The position numbers and the translations under genes are program-made. Positions 33,569 to 41,896 of a stretch of DNA of 64,000 nt are shown one piece after another. This stretch comes from Burkholderia aenigmatica (GTDB lineage Bacteria > Pseudomonadota > Gammaproteobacteria > Burkholderiales > Burkholderiaceae), in contig NZ_CABVQC010000045.1 of assembly GCF_902499175.1 (NCBI RefSeq), forward strand, positions 1-64,000, written 5' to 3'. How positions within the stretch are numbered: the first letter of the stretch is position 1; the number at the start of each line of letters is the position of its first letter. The notes under the pieces are model-generated. The model saw nothing but the letters and a program-made list of their open reading frames with translations. It made no database searches and had not been told where the DNA came from.

Positions 33569-35554
33569 CTATCCAATCGATATACCTCGACGAATTCCGA
33601 GTTCCCAGGAAGCCGATCCTTTGTGAATGGTCGCAGCGAGTTGCTGTCCCAACCGCTGCTCGATCACCGGCTTCCACGGCACCAGGCTGAACCCCATGCC
33701 GTCATCGAGCATCGCGTAGCGCCCGCTAGCGAGCATGACGGAACGCCTGTAGATGCCAGCCACGCGTTGGCCGTCGGACACGGGCCGGTGCTCCAAGCCG
33801 GTTTCGGCCGCAATGTCCTTGGCGGCCTGCGCCAATTCCCGATTGCGCAGCGTGCCCAACAGGTTCCGGGCCAGGATTACGCGCTGCCCACGGCGCTCGG
33901 CCAGCCCCTGTTCGGCCAGGAAGTCGGCGCGCTGCTGCATCGCTTGTTTGGCCTCGCTGCCAAAGCCCAGGTTGCCAAGGCCCGAGCCGCCGCCGATCAG
34001 TTGGTGGTCGAGCCAGGTGGCCCCCATCACGCGGGCCTGCCGCTCGATAGGCAGGTGCGATTTCAGTTCCACCGCCACGCCGCCCAGGCGCTGCGCGTCG
34101 TAGCGGCGGCCCTGCTCGGGCAGGTCGCCCGGCACCTTCCACAAACCTTCGGCCACGCGCTCCACGATGCCGGCCCGGCGCAGGGCTTCAAGGCGGCGAA
34201 CGTGAGCCGCGACGATTTCCTGCGGATCGCGCCCATGCGTGGCCCGGCCTTGCTCAATCGCCAGGTGATGATCGGTGCGATACAGGCCATCGCTCGCCAG
34301 TGCAGCGATGTTCTTGTCGGCCGCGCGCACGTCGGCCGAACCCTTGACCTCCACCACGGCGCCGGTCGGATAGTTCGCCAGCTCGTCGCGGGCGTTGAGC
34401 GCGACGTAGTGGGCCTTGCCGTCCACGCCGTCGATGACCAGGTAGCCCCGGTCGCGCAGCTCGTCGGCCAGCCCCTTCGCGGCCACGCGGCCGAGAATGG
34501 TGCGGTCGTCGTCGCCCGGCTCGAACACCGCCAGCTCGCGCGGCTGGCCGCGCATGGCTCGCTGCATGGTGCGGATGATGTCGCCACGCTCGCCCAGGGC
34601 GCGCAGGGTCTTCTCCGCGTCGGCATGGACGACCCAGGTGCCCGGCCGCAGCTCGTCGGCCAGGCCCAGGCGCTGCAAGCGTTGCAGGCGGCCGATCAGC
34701 GGCAGGCGCTGGCGTTGCAGCATCGGTTCGTTGAAGCGTTCGGTCTGCACCCGGCCGTCCTCGCCGGCCTCGCGTTGGAGGGTGCGGTCGAGGCTCGTCC
34801 ACCGCTCCTGTTCCACCTCGCGCTGCAAGGTCTGCTTGATCTCCAGCTCGGTGCGCGGCCCCAGCCATTCGGTTGCCAGTTCGGCGGCGCGATGGCGGAA
34901 ACCATCGGTGATGTAGTCGCCCGCGATGATGAGGTCTTTGCCGGTGTCGTCGCGCCCGCGCACGACGATGTGCGTGTGCGGGTTGTCGGTGTTCCAGTGG
35001 TTCACGGCCACCCAATCGAGGCCCGTGCCCAAGTCGGCCTCCATGCGGCCCATGAGATGCCGCGTGTAGGTGCGCAGGTCTTCGAGTTCCGCGCCATCCT
35101 CGGGCGAGAGGATGAAGCGGAAGTGGTGCCGGTCATCCGCGCAGCGTTCCTTGAAGCCGTCGAGGTCGGCAGCATCGGTCTGCGGCCCGTAGGCTTGGCC
35201 CGGCTCGCCATCGCGGCCCACGCCATCGCGCTCGATGTAGCGCAGGTGCTTGGCGAGCGACTGCGGACTGGCCTGGCGCTGGTTGACCAGCAGCGTCTTG
35301 ATGGTCACGCGCCGCGACATGGGCGTGAGCTTCGCCCCCGCGAAGCGCGCCGCCGTGTGGCCGCGACCCAGGCGCGAGCCGGGCCGCTGGACGGTGCCCC
35401 TCCCGGTGCCGCCAGTCGTCCCAGGACGGCGCACCGAGGACTTGCCGCCGCTGGCCTTGCCCGCCTGCTTGAGCACCTTGGAGACGAAGCCCTGGCCTCG
35501 GTTCTTCGGGGCGCTGGGGCGGATGCGGAAATCATCATCGCGGCGGTCGGTCAT
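33569..35554 (-). CDS. traI: ICE relaxase, VirD2-like with DUF3363 (Tn4371 TraI/RlxS type)
   Basis: This 661-aa relaxase starts MTDRRDDDFRIRPSAP; earlier starts run into a different-looking sequence. The nuclease domain carries the three-His metal motif (VAVNHWNTDNPHTHIVVRG), and the long C-terminal DUF3363 region is typical of Tn4371-family ICEs and related IncP-like elements. It nicks oriT to start conjugation. In this family the accessory cargo lies beyond the relaxase, which matches the catabolic genes to the left. Confidence 0.93.
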   Translation of the reverse strand: MTDRRDDDFRIRPSAPKNRGQGFVSKVLKQAGKASGGKSSVRRPGTTGGTGRGTVQRPGSRLGRGHTAARFAGAKLTPMSRRVTIKTLLVNQRQASPQSLAKHLRYIERDGVGRDGEPGQAYGPQTDAADLDGFKERCADDRHHFRFILSPEDGAELEDLRTYTRHLMGRMEADLGTGLDWVAVNHWNTDNPHTHIVVRGRDDTGKDLIIAGDYITDGFRHRAAELATEWLGPRTELEIKQTLQREVEQERWTSLDRTLQREAGEDGRVQTERFNEPMLQRQRLPLIGRLQRLQRLGLADELRPGTWVVHADAEKTLRALGERGDIIRTMQRAMRGQPRELAVFEPGDDDRTILGRVAAKGLADELRDRGYLVIDGVDGKAHYVALNARDELANYPTGAVVEVKGSADVRAADKNIAALASDGLYRTDHHLAIEQGRATHGRDPQEIVAAHVRRLEALRRAGIVERVAEGLWKVPGDLPEQGRRYDAQRLGGVAVELKSHLPIERQARVMGATWLDHQLIGGGSGLGNLGFGSEAKQAMQQRADFLAEQGLAERRGQRVILARNLLGTLRNRELAQAAKDIAAETGLEHRPVSDGQRVAGIYRRSVMLASGRYAMLDDGMGFSLVPWKPVIEQRLGQQLAATIHKGSASWELGIRRGISIG

Positions 35555-36002
35555 GGTTATGCCCTCTGCAACCTCTGGCGTGTCCGGTCGTGCAAAGCAC
35601 GCGGACATGCCTGCATTGGCGCGGGCCTCGCGCCACAAGCGGCACGGCGGCGAAGCCGCTGCGTGCTGCGCCACCCCCACGTGCAGACTGGCTTTCGACG
35701 CGGCCCGGTGCCGCGTCCTTTTGTCTTGCCTTCCGCCTTTGCCCCTCGCTGGCGCTCCGGGCAGCGGCGGCCCGGCGGTGCTGCTGCGCGAGCAGCCAGC
35801 GCGCCGGCGAACGCGGCGACGGCCATAGGCCGGGCGCGTTCGAGGCAAGACGCCTGCACGTTGGACGGCTGCGCCGAAGGCAGCGCGAAGTGCGGTGCGA
35901 ATGCACCCGCACTGCACGCGCGACGACACGGCGACGGCCAGCAGAGCGACACGCCCGATGGCACGACAAGATGCACGGCAACGTGCAGCGAGTCGGCGGC
36001 CA
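35555..36002. other. GC-rich 448-bp gap between traF and relaxase, candidate oriT
   Basis: No supported gene lies here; long minus-strand frames are shadows without recognisable motifs. The gap lies directly upstream of the relaxase start, where oriT normally lies, and includes short GC inverted repeats (for example around GGCCATAGGCC at 35822). A nick site was not identified. Confidence 0.4.
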
Positions 36003-36602
36003 TCATGGGCGGGATTCCAGCCAGACTGGATGCGCGACCCCGATCACGGCGGATGCGCTGACCGGCCCGAAATACCGGCTGTCGAACGACGCCGGGTTGG
36101 TCACACTCAAGAGGAACAGTTCGCCGGATTCGAGGCGGCGGCATTGCTGCCAGGATGGCAGCGGCCGGCCCCAGCGGTCGGCAGGCAGCACGGCGGCCGA
36201 AGGCACGCCGTCGATGCGGACGACGCGGCCAGTGCTGCACACCTCCTGCGGCGCGACGGCGCCCACGCGCTTGAGCAGCGGCACGCGCGCCGGCAGGTAG
36301 CCGCGCTGCGCGGCCAGCGCGGCGGCGTCTGGCGGCAGCGTGGTCAGGACGATGCTGCCCACGGACAAGGGACGTGGCGGCGAGTCGGTGCCGTGGCCTT
36401 GCGGATCGACGCGATACCAGCCGACCGCCACGCTGTCGGACGGGTTGTAGATCAGGCGCGGCAGCGGATGCACGAAGGACGCCCAGGCGAGCGCAGCGAG
36501 GCCGCAGGCGGACAGGCCCGCCAACACGAGGCGAGCGCGCAGGCGCGAGCGAGGATGCGGCGGGATGCCGGTTGCGCTGGCAACGGCGGATGGAAGCGTC
36601 AT
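36003..36602 (-). CDS. traF: TraF-type S26 signal peptidase (conjugation)
   Basis: This 199-aa protein has a single N-terminal membrane segment (LVLAGLSACGLAALAWASF), the catalytic Ser region (YNPSDSVAVGWYR) and the Lys region (PLLKRVGAV), as in TraF peptidases that process pilin. The start ATG overlaps the upstream DUF2840 gene stop. Confidence 0.92.
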   Translation of the reverse strand: MTLPSAVASATGIPPHPRSRLRARLVLAGLSACGLAALAWASFVHPLPRLIYNPSDSVAVGWYRVDPQGHGTDSPPRPLSVGSIVLTTLPPDAAALAAQRGYLPARVPLLKRVGAVAPQEVCSTGRVVRIDGVPSAAVLPADRWGRPLPSWQQCRRLESGELFLLSVTNPASFDSRYFGPVSASAVIGVAHPVWLESRP

Positions 36603-37123
36603 GGCAGCGTCCTCCCGGTTAGCCAGGCAGCGTGCCGCTCGGCGGTGTATTCGGGCAGCGGCAGGCGTGCAGCGAGCCGGTTGGCGAGCGTGCGCCAGTA
36701 CGCGGGCGAGACAGCGGCGGGCGCGATGCCCAGCGCCTCGATGGCGTCGATGCACTCCAGCACCGCGCGCACCTGGTTCTCCCCTTCGGCGTGGAGCAGC
36801 AAGCGCGCCCCCGGCTGCACGCCGGGGATGCGCTGCGCTGCATCCAGCGGCGTGCAAGCCTGCATCACCATGAGCTGCCAACGCACAGTGCCGTAGTCGT
36901 TGGCCTGCCAGCGGATACGGCACAACATGGCGCCCGGCAGGAACACCGCGCAACGGCGCCAGCGGTCGAGCTGGTGCGTGCGCGCAGGTTCGCCGAAGCG
37001 CAGGTAGAGCTTGAAGCGTGGTTCGATGTAGGCCAGCGCCACGCGCGTCAGCGGCGCGCTGGCAGGCTGGCCGGCAAGTGCAGCCGTAGCCGCGCCAGCG
37101 GCAGGCGAAGCGGATGCAGTCAT
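36599..37123 (-). CDS. DUF2840 protein of Tn4371-type ICE
   Basis: This 174-aa protein of the DUF2840 family has TRVALAYIEPRFKLYLRFG and GAMLCRIRWQANDYGTVRW as recognisable segments. It always sits between the partition and traF genes in these ICEs. Its function is unknown. It is coupled at both ends by ATGA overlaps. Confidence 0.85.
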   Translation of the reverse strand: MTASASPAAGAATAALAGQPASAPLTRVALAYIEPRFKLYLRFGEPARTHQLDRWRRCAVFLPGAMLCRIRWQANDYGTVRWQLMVMQACTPLDAAQRIPGVQPGARLLLHAEGENQVRAVLECIDAIEALGIAPAAVSPAYWRTLANRLAARLPLPEYTAERHAAWLTGRTLP

Positions 37124-37404
37124 GGTGCGTTCTCCCTGCGGTGCTCTGGAAACTCCCGCTCCAACAGGCCACGCAGCAGGTCGGCCACGGTCACGCCTTG
37201 CGTGAAGGCCGACACCTTGATGCGTGCCCGCATCGCGGGCGTGATGTCGAGAGTCAGACGGGCGGTGTAGAGGTCGCCCTTGCCCAGCGCATCGGCGTCG
37301 CCCTGGCGAATCCACGCCTCGGCGTGCGGATTCGCGGGCGGACGCGCGCCGATGCCGACGCGCTTTGCCGTGCGCTTGCTGTTCGATGGCGGCTTCGCGG
37401 TCAT
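37120..37404 (-). CDS. Small ribbon-helix-helix-like DNA-binding partition partner
   Basis: This 94-aa protein has a basic N terminus (KRTAKRVGIGARPP) and a C-terminal segment (ARLTLDITPAMRARIKVSAF) like ParG/CopG ribbon-helix-helix proteins. It overlaps parA by ATGA, so it is the likely centromere-binding or regulatory partner of ParA. Confidence 0.7.
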   Translation of the reverse strand: MTAKPPSNSKRTAKRVGIGARPPANPHAEAWIRQGDADALGKGDLYTARLTLDITPAMRARIKVSAFTQGVTVADLLRGLLEREFPEHRRENAP

Positions 37405-38039
37405 GTCGGCCACCGCAGCAATTCGTCCACCAGCGCAGTGATTTCGCGTGCGGCGGCGCTGTCGGGTGCCGTCTCGCGTGCAAGCCGGCCAGCGGCCACG
37501 CTATCGGCGAACACGATGCGCTGATGCACTTCCGCGCGCAGCGCAGGAAGCGGCTGGTCGGCGAGTGCCTGGCGTGCTTCGCGCCCGATCACGGTGGTAC
37601 TGACGCGCCGATTGATGACGAAGGCCGCGCGCAGCGCAGGCCGAAATACCTGCGCCTCGCGGATCAGCGCCACCATCTCAGCGCTGGCCCACAAGTCGTA
37701 GGGGCTGGGCTGCACCGGGATCAGCACGCGCTCGGCCGCCAGCAGCGCGGAGCGCGCCAAGGCGGCGATGCGCGGCGGGCCGTCGATGACGACGTGATCG
37801 GCCCGCCTGGCGAGTTCCGGCGCCTCTTGGTGCAGCGTTTCGCGTGCGAGGCCCACGGCGCTGAACAGCCGTGGCAAGCCTTGCTGGCTTCTGCGCTGCG
37901 TCCAGTCCAGCGATGAGCCCTGCGGGTCAGCGTCCAGCAGGACGACGTGCTGGCCGCGCATCGCCAACTCGCCGGCGATGTGCGTGGCGAGCGTGGTCTT
38001 GCCGACGCCGCCTTTCTGGTTGAGCAGTGCGACGATCAT
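37401..38039 (-). CDS. parA: ParA-family partition ATPase
   Basis: This 212-aa ParA/Soj-type protein starts MIVALLNQKGGVGKTT with the deviant Walker A (KGGVGKT) and has Walker A' in LLDADPQGSSLDW. It segregates or stabilises the excised ICE. The ATG at 38039 places the motif at the N terminus as in short ParA proteins; the longer frame is a shadow. Confidence 0.95.
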   Translation of the reverse strand: MIVALLNQKGGVGKTTLATHIAGELAMRGQHVVLLDADPQGSSLDWTQRRSQQGLPRLFSAVGLARETLHQEAPELARRADHVVIDGPPRIAALARSALLAAERVLIPVQPSPYDLWASAEMVALIREAQVFRPALRAAFVINRRVSTTVIGREARQALADQPLPALRAEVHQRIVFADSVAAGRLARETAPDSAAAREITALVDELLRWPT

Positions 38040-38130
38040 GGCCTGGCCCTCCATGCTGGAAAGCCGGGCTTTTGCTGCTGCGTTTGTGGCCGCGGGGTGG
38101 TTGTCCACCGCAGCGGCGTTTCCCTACTAA

Positions 38131-38160
38131 AAGTTAGAGAAACTAAGTTAGGGAAGTTAG
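38131..38160. repeat. Three AAGTTAG repeats upstream of parA
   Basis: AAGTTAG occurs at 38131-38137, 38145-38151 and 38154-38160, in the same direction, about 95-120 bp upstream of the parA start. They may be the operator or centromere for the small DNA-binding partner of ParA (inference). Confidence 0.55.
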
Positions 38161-38204
38161 AGGACGCGCAAACCCAGTGCTGGCGCGGGTTTGCGGCCGA
38201 TCGG

Positions 38205-38270
38205 CACGCCTGATAGCACGATAGTCCCACGCCTGATAGCACGATACCCCGCACGCCTGATAGCACGACA
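38205..38270. repeat. Three iterons between repA and parA (candidate oriV)
   Basis: The 19-bp unit CACGCCTGATAGCACGATA occurs at 38205-38223 and 38228-38246, and with one change at 38252-38270. The spacing is 23-24 bp, about two helical turns. It lies directly downstream of the repA stop region and upstream of parA, the expected place for a RepA-bound origin. Confidence 0.8.
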
Positions 38271-38292
38271 CCATTCACAGGCTTTCCCGGAG

Positions 38293-39150
38293 TTATCCCC
38301 GTGCCGTCTGCGGCACGGGCCGGAACGTCAGCAGTTCCATGCCGTTGTCGGGCATCCGCTCGATGCCCAGGACGTAACCGGGCAGCGACTGCCGCGCGAC
38401 GAGCGCGCGCAGATCGCAGGCGAAGTCGTAGGGCTTCGCGGTGCTGCCGGACTTCTGGTGCAGATAGCGAAAGTCGAACTGCCAGCCGTATGCCTGCTTG
38501 CCGCCGTGCTTGCGCACCAGGCGGTACAGCCACCGCTCGATGCCGCCGGTGAGCCGGAAATACGCCGGGTCGATGGTCAGCACCAGCGCGGCGTCGAGCA
38601 CGCCGGCAAAGAACCAGTCCGGCAGGATCAGCTCGATGCCCAGCGGCGTGCCGCTGGCATCGGCCAGTTCCTTCCATTCGTTGATCCACGAAAAGCGGTG
38701 CAGGCGCCGGCCTGTTGTCTCGCGGATGGACGTGGCCACCGTGGTCGATTGCAGGCGATCCAGCGCGGCCTTGAGGCGCTGGTAGTCTCGCAGCGACTTG
38801 CCGCGCCCGATGAAGCGCAGGATCTCGTAGGGCGTCGCGCGCATCAGCCGCGACGGGCGCAGGCCCGCGTCCTTCGCTTCCACGATCTGCGAGGCCGCCC
38901 ATATCAGCACGTCCGCATCCCAAATCGTGGCGATGCCGTGCTCCTGCGTGCCCTCTACGCGGATCGTCACGTTGCCCGCGCGGAAGTCGATGGGTTTGAC
39001 CCGCTTGGACTTGCCGAGCGAGAAGAACGGATAGGCCATCAAGTCCTGGCTGTCGCGCGGCGCCATGTCGCCGGGCAAGGCGCGGAACAGGTCGAGCTGT
39101 TCGCGCTCCTGCAACGACCGCTGCCGGAACGGCAGCGCGGAGCTGGACAT
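38293..39150 (-). CDS. repA: Replication initiator RepA (pfam10134 type)
   Basis: This 285-aa plasmid-type replication initiator is known from Tn4371-family ICEs and TrfA-like plasmids (REQLDLFRALPGDMAPRD, FFSLGKSKR, WINEWKELADASGTPLG). With the iterons it suggests that the excised circle can replicate. Confidence 0.92.
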   Translation of the reverse strand: MSSSALPFRQRSLQEREQLDLFRALPGDMAPRDSQDLMAYPFFSLGKSKRVKPIDFRAGNVTIRVEGTQEHGIATIWDADVLIWAASQIVEAKDAGLRPSRLMRATPYEILRFIGRGKSLRDYQRLKAALDRLQSTTVATSIRETTGRRLHRFSWINEWKELADASGTPLGIELILPDWFFAGVLDAALVLTIDPAYFRLTGGIERWLYRLVRKHGGKQAYGWQFDFRYLHQKSGSTAKPYDFACDLRALVARQSLPGYVLGIERMPDNGMELLTFRPVPQTARG

Positions 39151-39176
39151 GGTGATGGCCTGCCGCGCGCCGCCGA

Positions 39177-39458
39177 TCAGCGCGCACGGCTGTCGGCCGA
39201 GTGGTGCTCGGCGTACTCGGGATCGGAAGTCGTCTCGAAGCTGCGATCGGCGGCCCAGGCATCGAGGTCGGCCACGGCGTACATGACGCGCCGGCCGAAC
39301 TTGCGAAAGCGCGGACCACCACCGATCACGCGCTGCTTTTCCAGCGTGCGCGGCGACAGCCGCAGGTACTCGGCGGCTTCGTCGTTGGTGAGATAGCGTT
39401 GGGGCTGCGCGGCAGCGGTCGAGACAGTGGCTGCAGGCCGCAAAGGAGCGGGACGCAT
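39177..39458 (-). CDS. AlpA-like excisionase/MerR-type helix-turn-helix regulator
   Basis: This 93-aa protein has the helix-turn-helix RYLTNDEAAEYLRLSPRTLEKQ followed by the GRRVMYAVADLDAWA wing. The ATG at 39458 is preceded by GGAGG and preferred over two upstream starts. It probably controls ICE gene expression or excision. Confidence 0.88.
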   Translation of the reverse strand: MRPAPLRPAATVSTAAAQPQRYLTNDEAAEYLRLSPRTLEKQRVIGGGPRFRKFGRRVMYAVADLDAWAADRSFETTSDPEYAEHHSADSRAR

Positions 39459-39541
39459 GGTGTGAACCTCCATAGCTTTCAAAGCTCCGGCCACACAGCG
39501 CAACCGGATGGAGGCAGTCTCAGAAAACCAAGCTGTCCTGC

Positions 39542-40312
39542 TCAGGGCCGTTTTGCGTCGTCCTCAAAACGACCCTTCTCAAGCGGCGGAAGCTGTGCTA
39601 GGCGGCGATAGCCGCCGCGCATCAGCGCATCGCCGCGCCGTACCAAGCGGCGTACCTTGGAGCGCAGGCCGCCGTCGCTGTACCAATCGGCTGCGGCATC
39701 GCCGCCGAACAAGCCTTCGGCCACCTCGCGCAAGGACGCACCCGCTAGGGTTGCGTCGAGCGCCTGCAAGGTGTGTAGCTCAAGCAGCGCGGCGGGTGCC
39801 GGCCTGGGCTTCGCAGAAGCCAGGGCCGCGCCGAGCGCATGGTTGCGCGCAGGTGCGGCGGCGCCGCCGCGGCGGGCATAGGCGACAGCCATCCCGTCTT
39901 CCAGGCCGGGCGCCAGCGCGAAGCGCAGGCAATGACCTGGGCTGTGCGCCATCAGCGCCAGCCCTTTGCCGTCATGGAGCAGTTGCTTGTGCCCGGCAAT
40001 GCGCCAAAACGTGAACGCGGGAGCATACTGCGGCGGATCGGCGTCGGGATAGAGCTGCACCACGGCCACATGGCCGGGCAACCAGGCTGGATGCGCGTCG
40101 CGCGCATCCAACGCCGGATCTTCCAGCAGGCGCAAGCCCCAGCGATGCGCCGCCTGCTGCGCGGCTTTCGGCCGGCGATGATGGCGCAGCCAGTCGAGCC
40201 GGTAATCGGGGTTTCTGCGCAGATATTCCCAGGCCGTCCCAAGGTCGTCCAAGTGCAGCACGTACAGATACGCGGCAGTCGGATACCAGTGCTCGGCGCT
40301 GCGATCGACCAT
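39542..40312 (-). CDS. DUF2285 protein with DUF6499-like N terminus
   Basis: This 256-aa ICE protein starts with the EHWYPTAAYLYVLHLD segment seen before DUF2285 domains (DUF6499-type). Its C-terminal DUF2285 region has LRSKVRRLVRRGDALMRGGYRRL. The gene is constant in Tn4371-type and related ICEs; the function is unknown, perhaps DNA binding given the basic C terminus. Confidence 0.82.
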   Translation of the reverse strand: MVDRSAEHWYPTAAYLYVLHLDDLGTAWEYLRRNPDYRLDWLRHHRRPKAAQQAAHRWGLRLLEDPALDARDAHPAWLPGHVAVVQLYPDADPPQYAPAFTFWRIAGHKQLLHDGKGLALMAHSPGHCLRFALAPGLEDGMAVAYARRGGAAAPARNHALGAALASAKPRPAPAALLELHTLQALDATLAGASLREVAEGLFGGDAAADWYSDGGLRSKVRRLVRRGDALMRGGYRRLAQLPPLEKGRFEDDAKRP

Positions 40313-40621
40313 GACGCAACCTCCCTGCGAACAGGACTGGCCGCGACGGAAGAACTACGTGCTACATCGGTGTCATCAGAACGAAATGGGTTAAGGGAAT
40401 AGTTGGGCTGTCAAGTCCGACTGGCTCCGATGCGTTGCGGTATTCGTCTCAATGCTGCGGCGGCAGCGTCCCTCCCGTGGGACGCCGTACAGGCCAGCCT
40501 GCCGCAGTCCGCGTCAGGCATCATGTCCGTTTGGATCAGACTGGCGCGGCTACGCCGCAAGAATCTCGATTGAGACCTGCCCGGTATGACACCAGACTGA
40601 AAAAGTCACAGTAGGCTGTGT
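40313..40621. other. Intergenic region without a supported gene
   Basis: This 309-bp gap between the DUF2285 gene start and the DUF2958 gene stop shows no coding signal or strong hairpin. It probably holds the promoter for the DUF2285-repA-parA block. Confidence 0.5.
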
Positions 40622-40972
40622 TCAGTCCGGGATAGCCCCGTCGCGCTCGGCCAGCCGGGTGTATTCCGACAGCGTGCGCGTGGGCCGGAAGTAGCGGTCG
40701 CGCATCACGGGCTGCTGATGCGGCCCGACGATGCCAGCCAGCTCGGACAGCTTGACGGTTCCTTGCGCCGGCATTCCGATTCCCAGGTCGATGAGGCCCC
40801 AGGCGGTGTCGCCATCGGCGGGATCGAGTGCGGCCAGCAGCCAGGTCACATGCGCGTCCGGCGTGAACAGCCGCACCACGGGCACCGGGTCGATGGCCTG
40901 GCCGGCGGCACGAGCCTCGCCGTTGGCGAGCAGTTGCGCGCGCTCCGGGACGGTGGCGAGTGGCTGGGGCAT
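40622..40972 (-). CDS. DUF2958 protein (copy 1)
   Basis: This 116-aa DUF2958 protein has the ERAQLLANG start, a DPVPVVRLFTPDAHVTWLL core and LIDLGIGMPAQGTVKLSEL. A second copy lies at 47183-47533 with the same layout. DUF2958 genes are ICE and plasmid companions without a known function. Confidence 0.88.
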   Translation of the reverse strand: MPQPLATVPERAQLLANGEARAAGQAIDPVPVVRLFTPDAHVTWLLAALDPADGDTAWGLIDLGIGMPAQGTVKLSELAGIVGPHQQPVMRDRYFRPTRTLSEYTRLAERDGAIPD

Positions 40973-41160
40973 GGTTGGCAATCCCACAAATCCAATGATG
41001 CACGGATGCGGTTTCACGCCCAAGCGCAGAACCGCCAAACCGGATTTACGCCTTCGTGTGCAAGCACGGATGCGCTTGCGTGGCTTTGCTGGAACCAGCA
41101 AATGCGGATTTCCGTAAAGGCACGAAAACGTAGAACACCAAATGAACACTATAGATTGTA

Positions 41161-41172
41161 GCCCTATAGGGC
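41161..41172. promoter_or_regulatory. Perfect palindrome upstream of the XRE regulator
   Basis: GCCCTATAGGGC is a perfect 12-bp palindrome, flanked by ATTGTA and GCAAT so that the symmetry partly extends. It lies 41 bp before the XRE gene start in the divergent interval with DUF2958 and is a plausible operator for that regulator. Confidence 0.6.
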
Positions 41173-41212
41173 GCAATGGGCTGTCATCTTGGTTTTTCGA
41201 GGGAAACCATAG

Positions 41213-41518
41213 GTGGCGGCTGGGAACTCATTGGCGAAGGCGTTGAAGACAGTCAGGAAGGCGCGTGGCTTGAGCCAGGAAGCCTTCTCTGACGTGTCCA
41301 GCCGCACCTATATGAGCACCCTCGAACGCGACCTGAAAAGCCCGACCCTGCATAAGCTGGCCGAGCTGTGCGAGGTGATGGAGATCCACCCGCTCACGCT
41401 GCTGACGCTGGCCTACGCGGGCGACAGCCCGCACAAGGCCGACGAGCTGCTGGCGCAGGTGCGCCGGGAGCTGGAGGCGGTGCTGAAGGAGCGCGGCGCG
41501 GCGAAGCCGCGCGCGTGA
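41213..41518 (+). CDS. XRE-family transcriptional regulator
   Basis: This 101-aa protein has an N-terminal Cro/CI helix-turn-helix (LKTVRKARGLSQEAFSDVSS then YMSTLERDLKSPTL) and a short helical tail. The start is GTG. It is the only plus-strand gene of the ICE core and probably a control switch, perhaps binding the palindrome at 41161-41172. Confidence 0.9.
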   Translation: MAAGNSLAKALKTVRKARGLSQEAFSDVSSRTYMSTLERDLKSPTLHKLAELCEVMEIHPLTLLTLAYAGDSPHKADELLAQVRRELEAVLKERGAAKPRA

Positions 41519-41547
41519 CGTGGTGATGTGCTGCGAACAGCAGCACA

Positions 41548-41573
41548 GCGCCCCGCCGCGATGGGCGGGGCGC
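41548..41573. terminator. Convergent GC-rich hairpin
   Basis: GCGCCCCGCC / GGCGGGGCGC with a 6-nt loop lies between the convergent ends of the XRE and DUF736 genes. The 10-bp perfect stem suggests a bidirectional transcription barrier, though no clear T-run follows. Confidence 0.55.
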
Positions 41574-41581
41574 TGCGGCGG

Positions 41582-41896
41582 TCACGCCGCCTGGGGCTTG
41601 CTGCGCGACCAGATCAGGTCGTGCGTACCGTCCTCGCCTTCGATCAGGCGGGCATAGACCGGAGCCGGGAACGAAGGATCGTCGAGGGTCACGGACTTGT
41701 ATTCCCGCCCGGCCTCGCTGGTCTTGTTCCACGCCGCGCCGATGTCGTGGCCGGCGGCTTGGAGGCGGAAGTCGGGGGCGTTCTCGCTGCTGCCCTTGTC
41801 GTTGGGAACCAGCTTGACCTTGACGTTGAGCGTCAGGGTGCGCAGCGTGCCGGTGAAGCCGTCTTTGTCTGCGGTGAAGGTGCCGATGTTGGCCAT
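41582..41896 (-). CDS. DUF736 protein
   Basis: This 104-aa DUF736 protein begins MANIGTFTADKDGFTGTL and contains PDFRLQAAGHDIGAAWNKTS and SKPQAA at the end. The start has AAGGAGAAATCATC. DUF736 proteins are common on ICEs and plasmids and may be single-strand DNA or mating related, but this is not established. Confidence 0.9.
   Translation of the reverse strand: MANIGTFTADKDGFTGTLRTLTLNVKVKLVPNDKGSSENAPDFRLQAAGHDIGAAWNKTSEAGREYKSVTLDDPSFPAPVYARLIEGEDGTHDLIWSRSKPQAA

Noticed and set aside
33623..36061. 812-codon plus-strand open frame opposite the relaxase
   Set aside because: The minus strand carries the relaxase motifs; the plus frame is low-complexity Ala/Arg/His sequence and spans the relaxase-traF gap without a start context.
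38205..38270. Repeats as a CRISPR array
   Set aside because: Only three repeats with 4-5-bp gaps and no cas genes; the spacing and position next to repA fit iterons.
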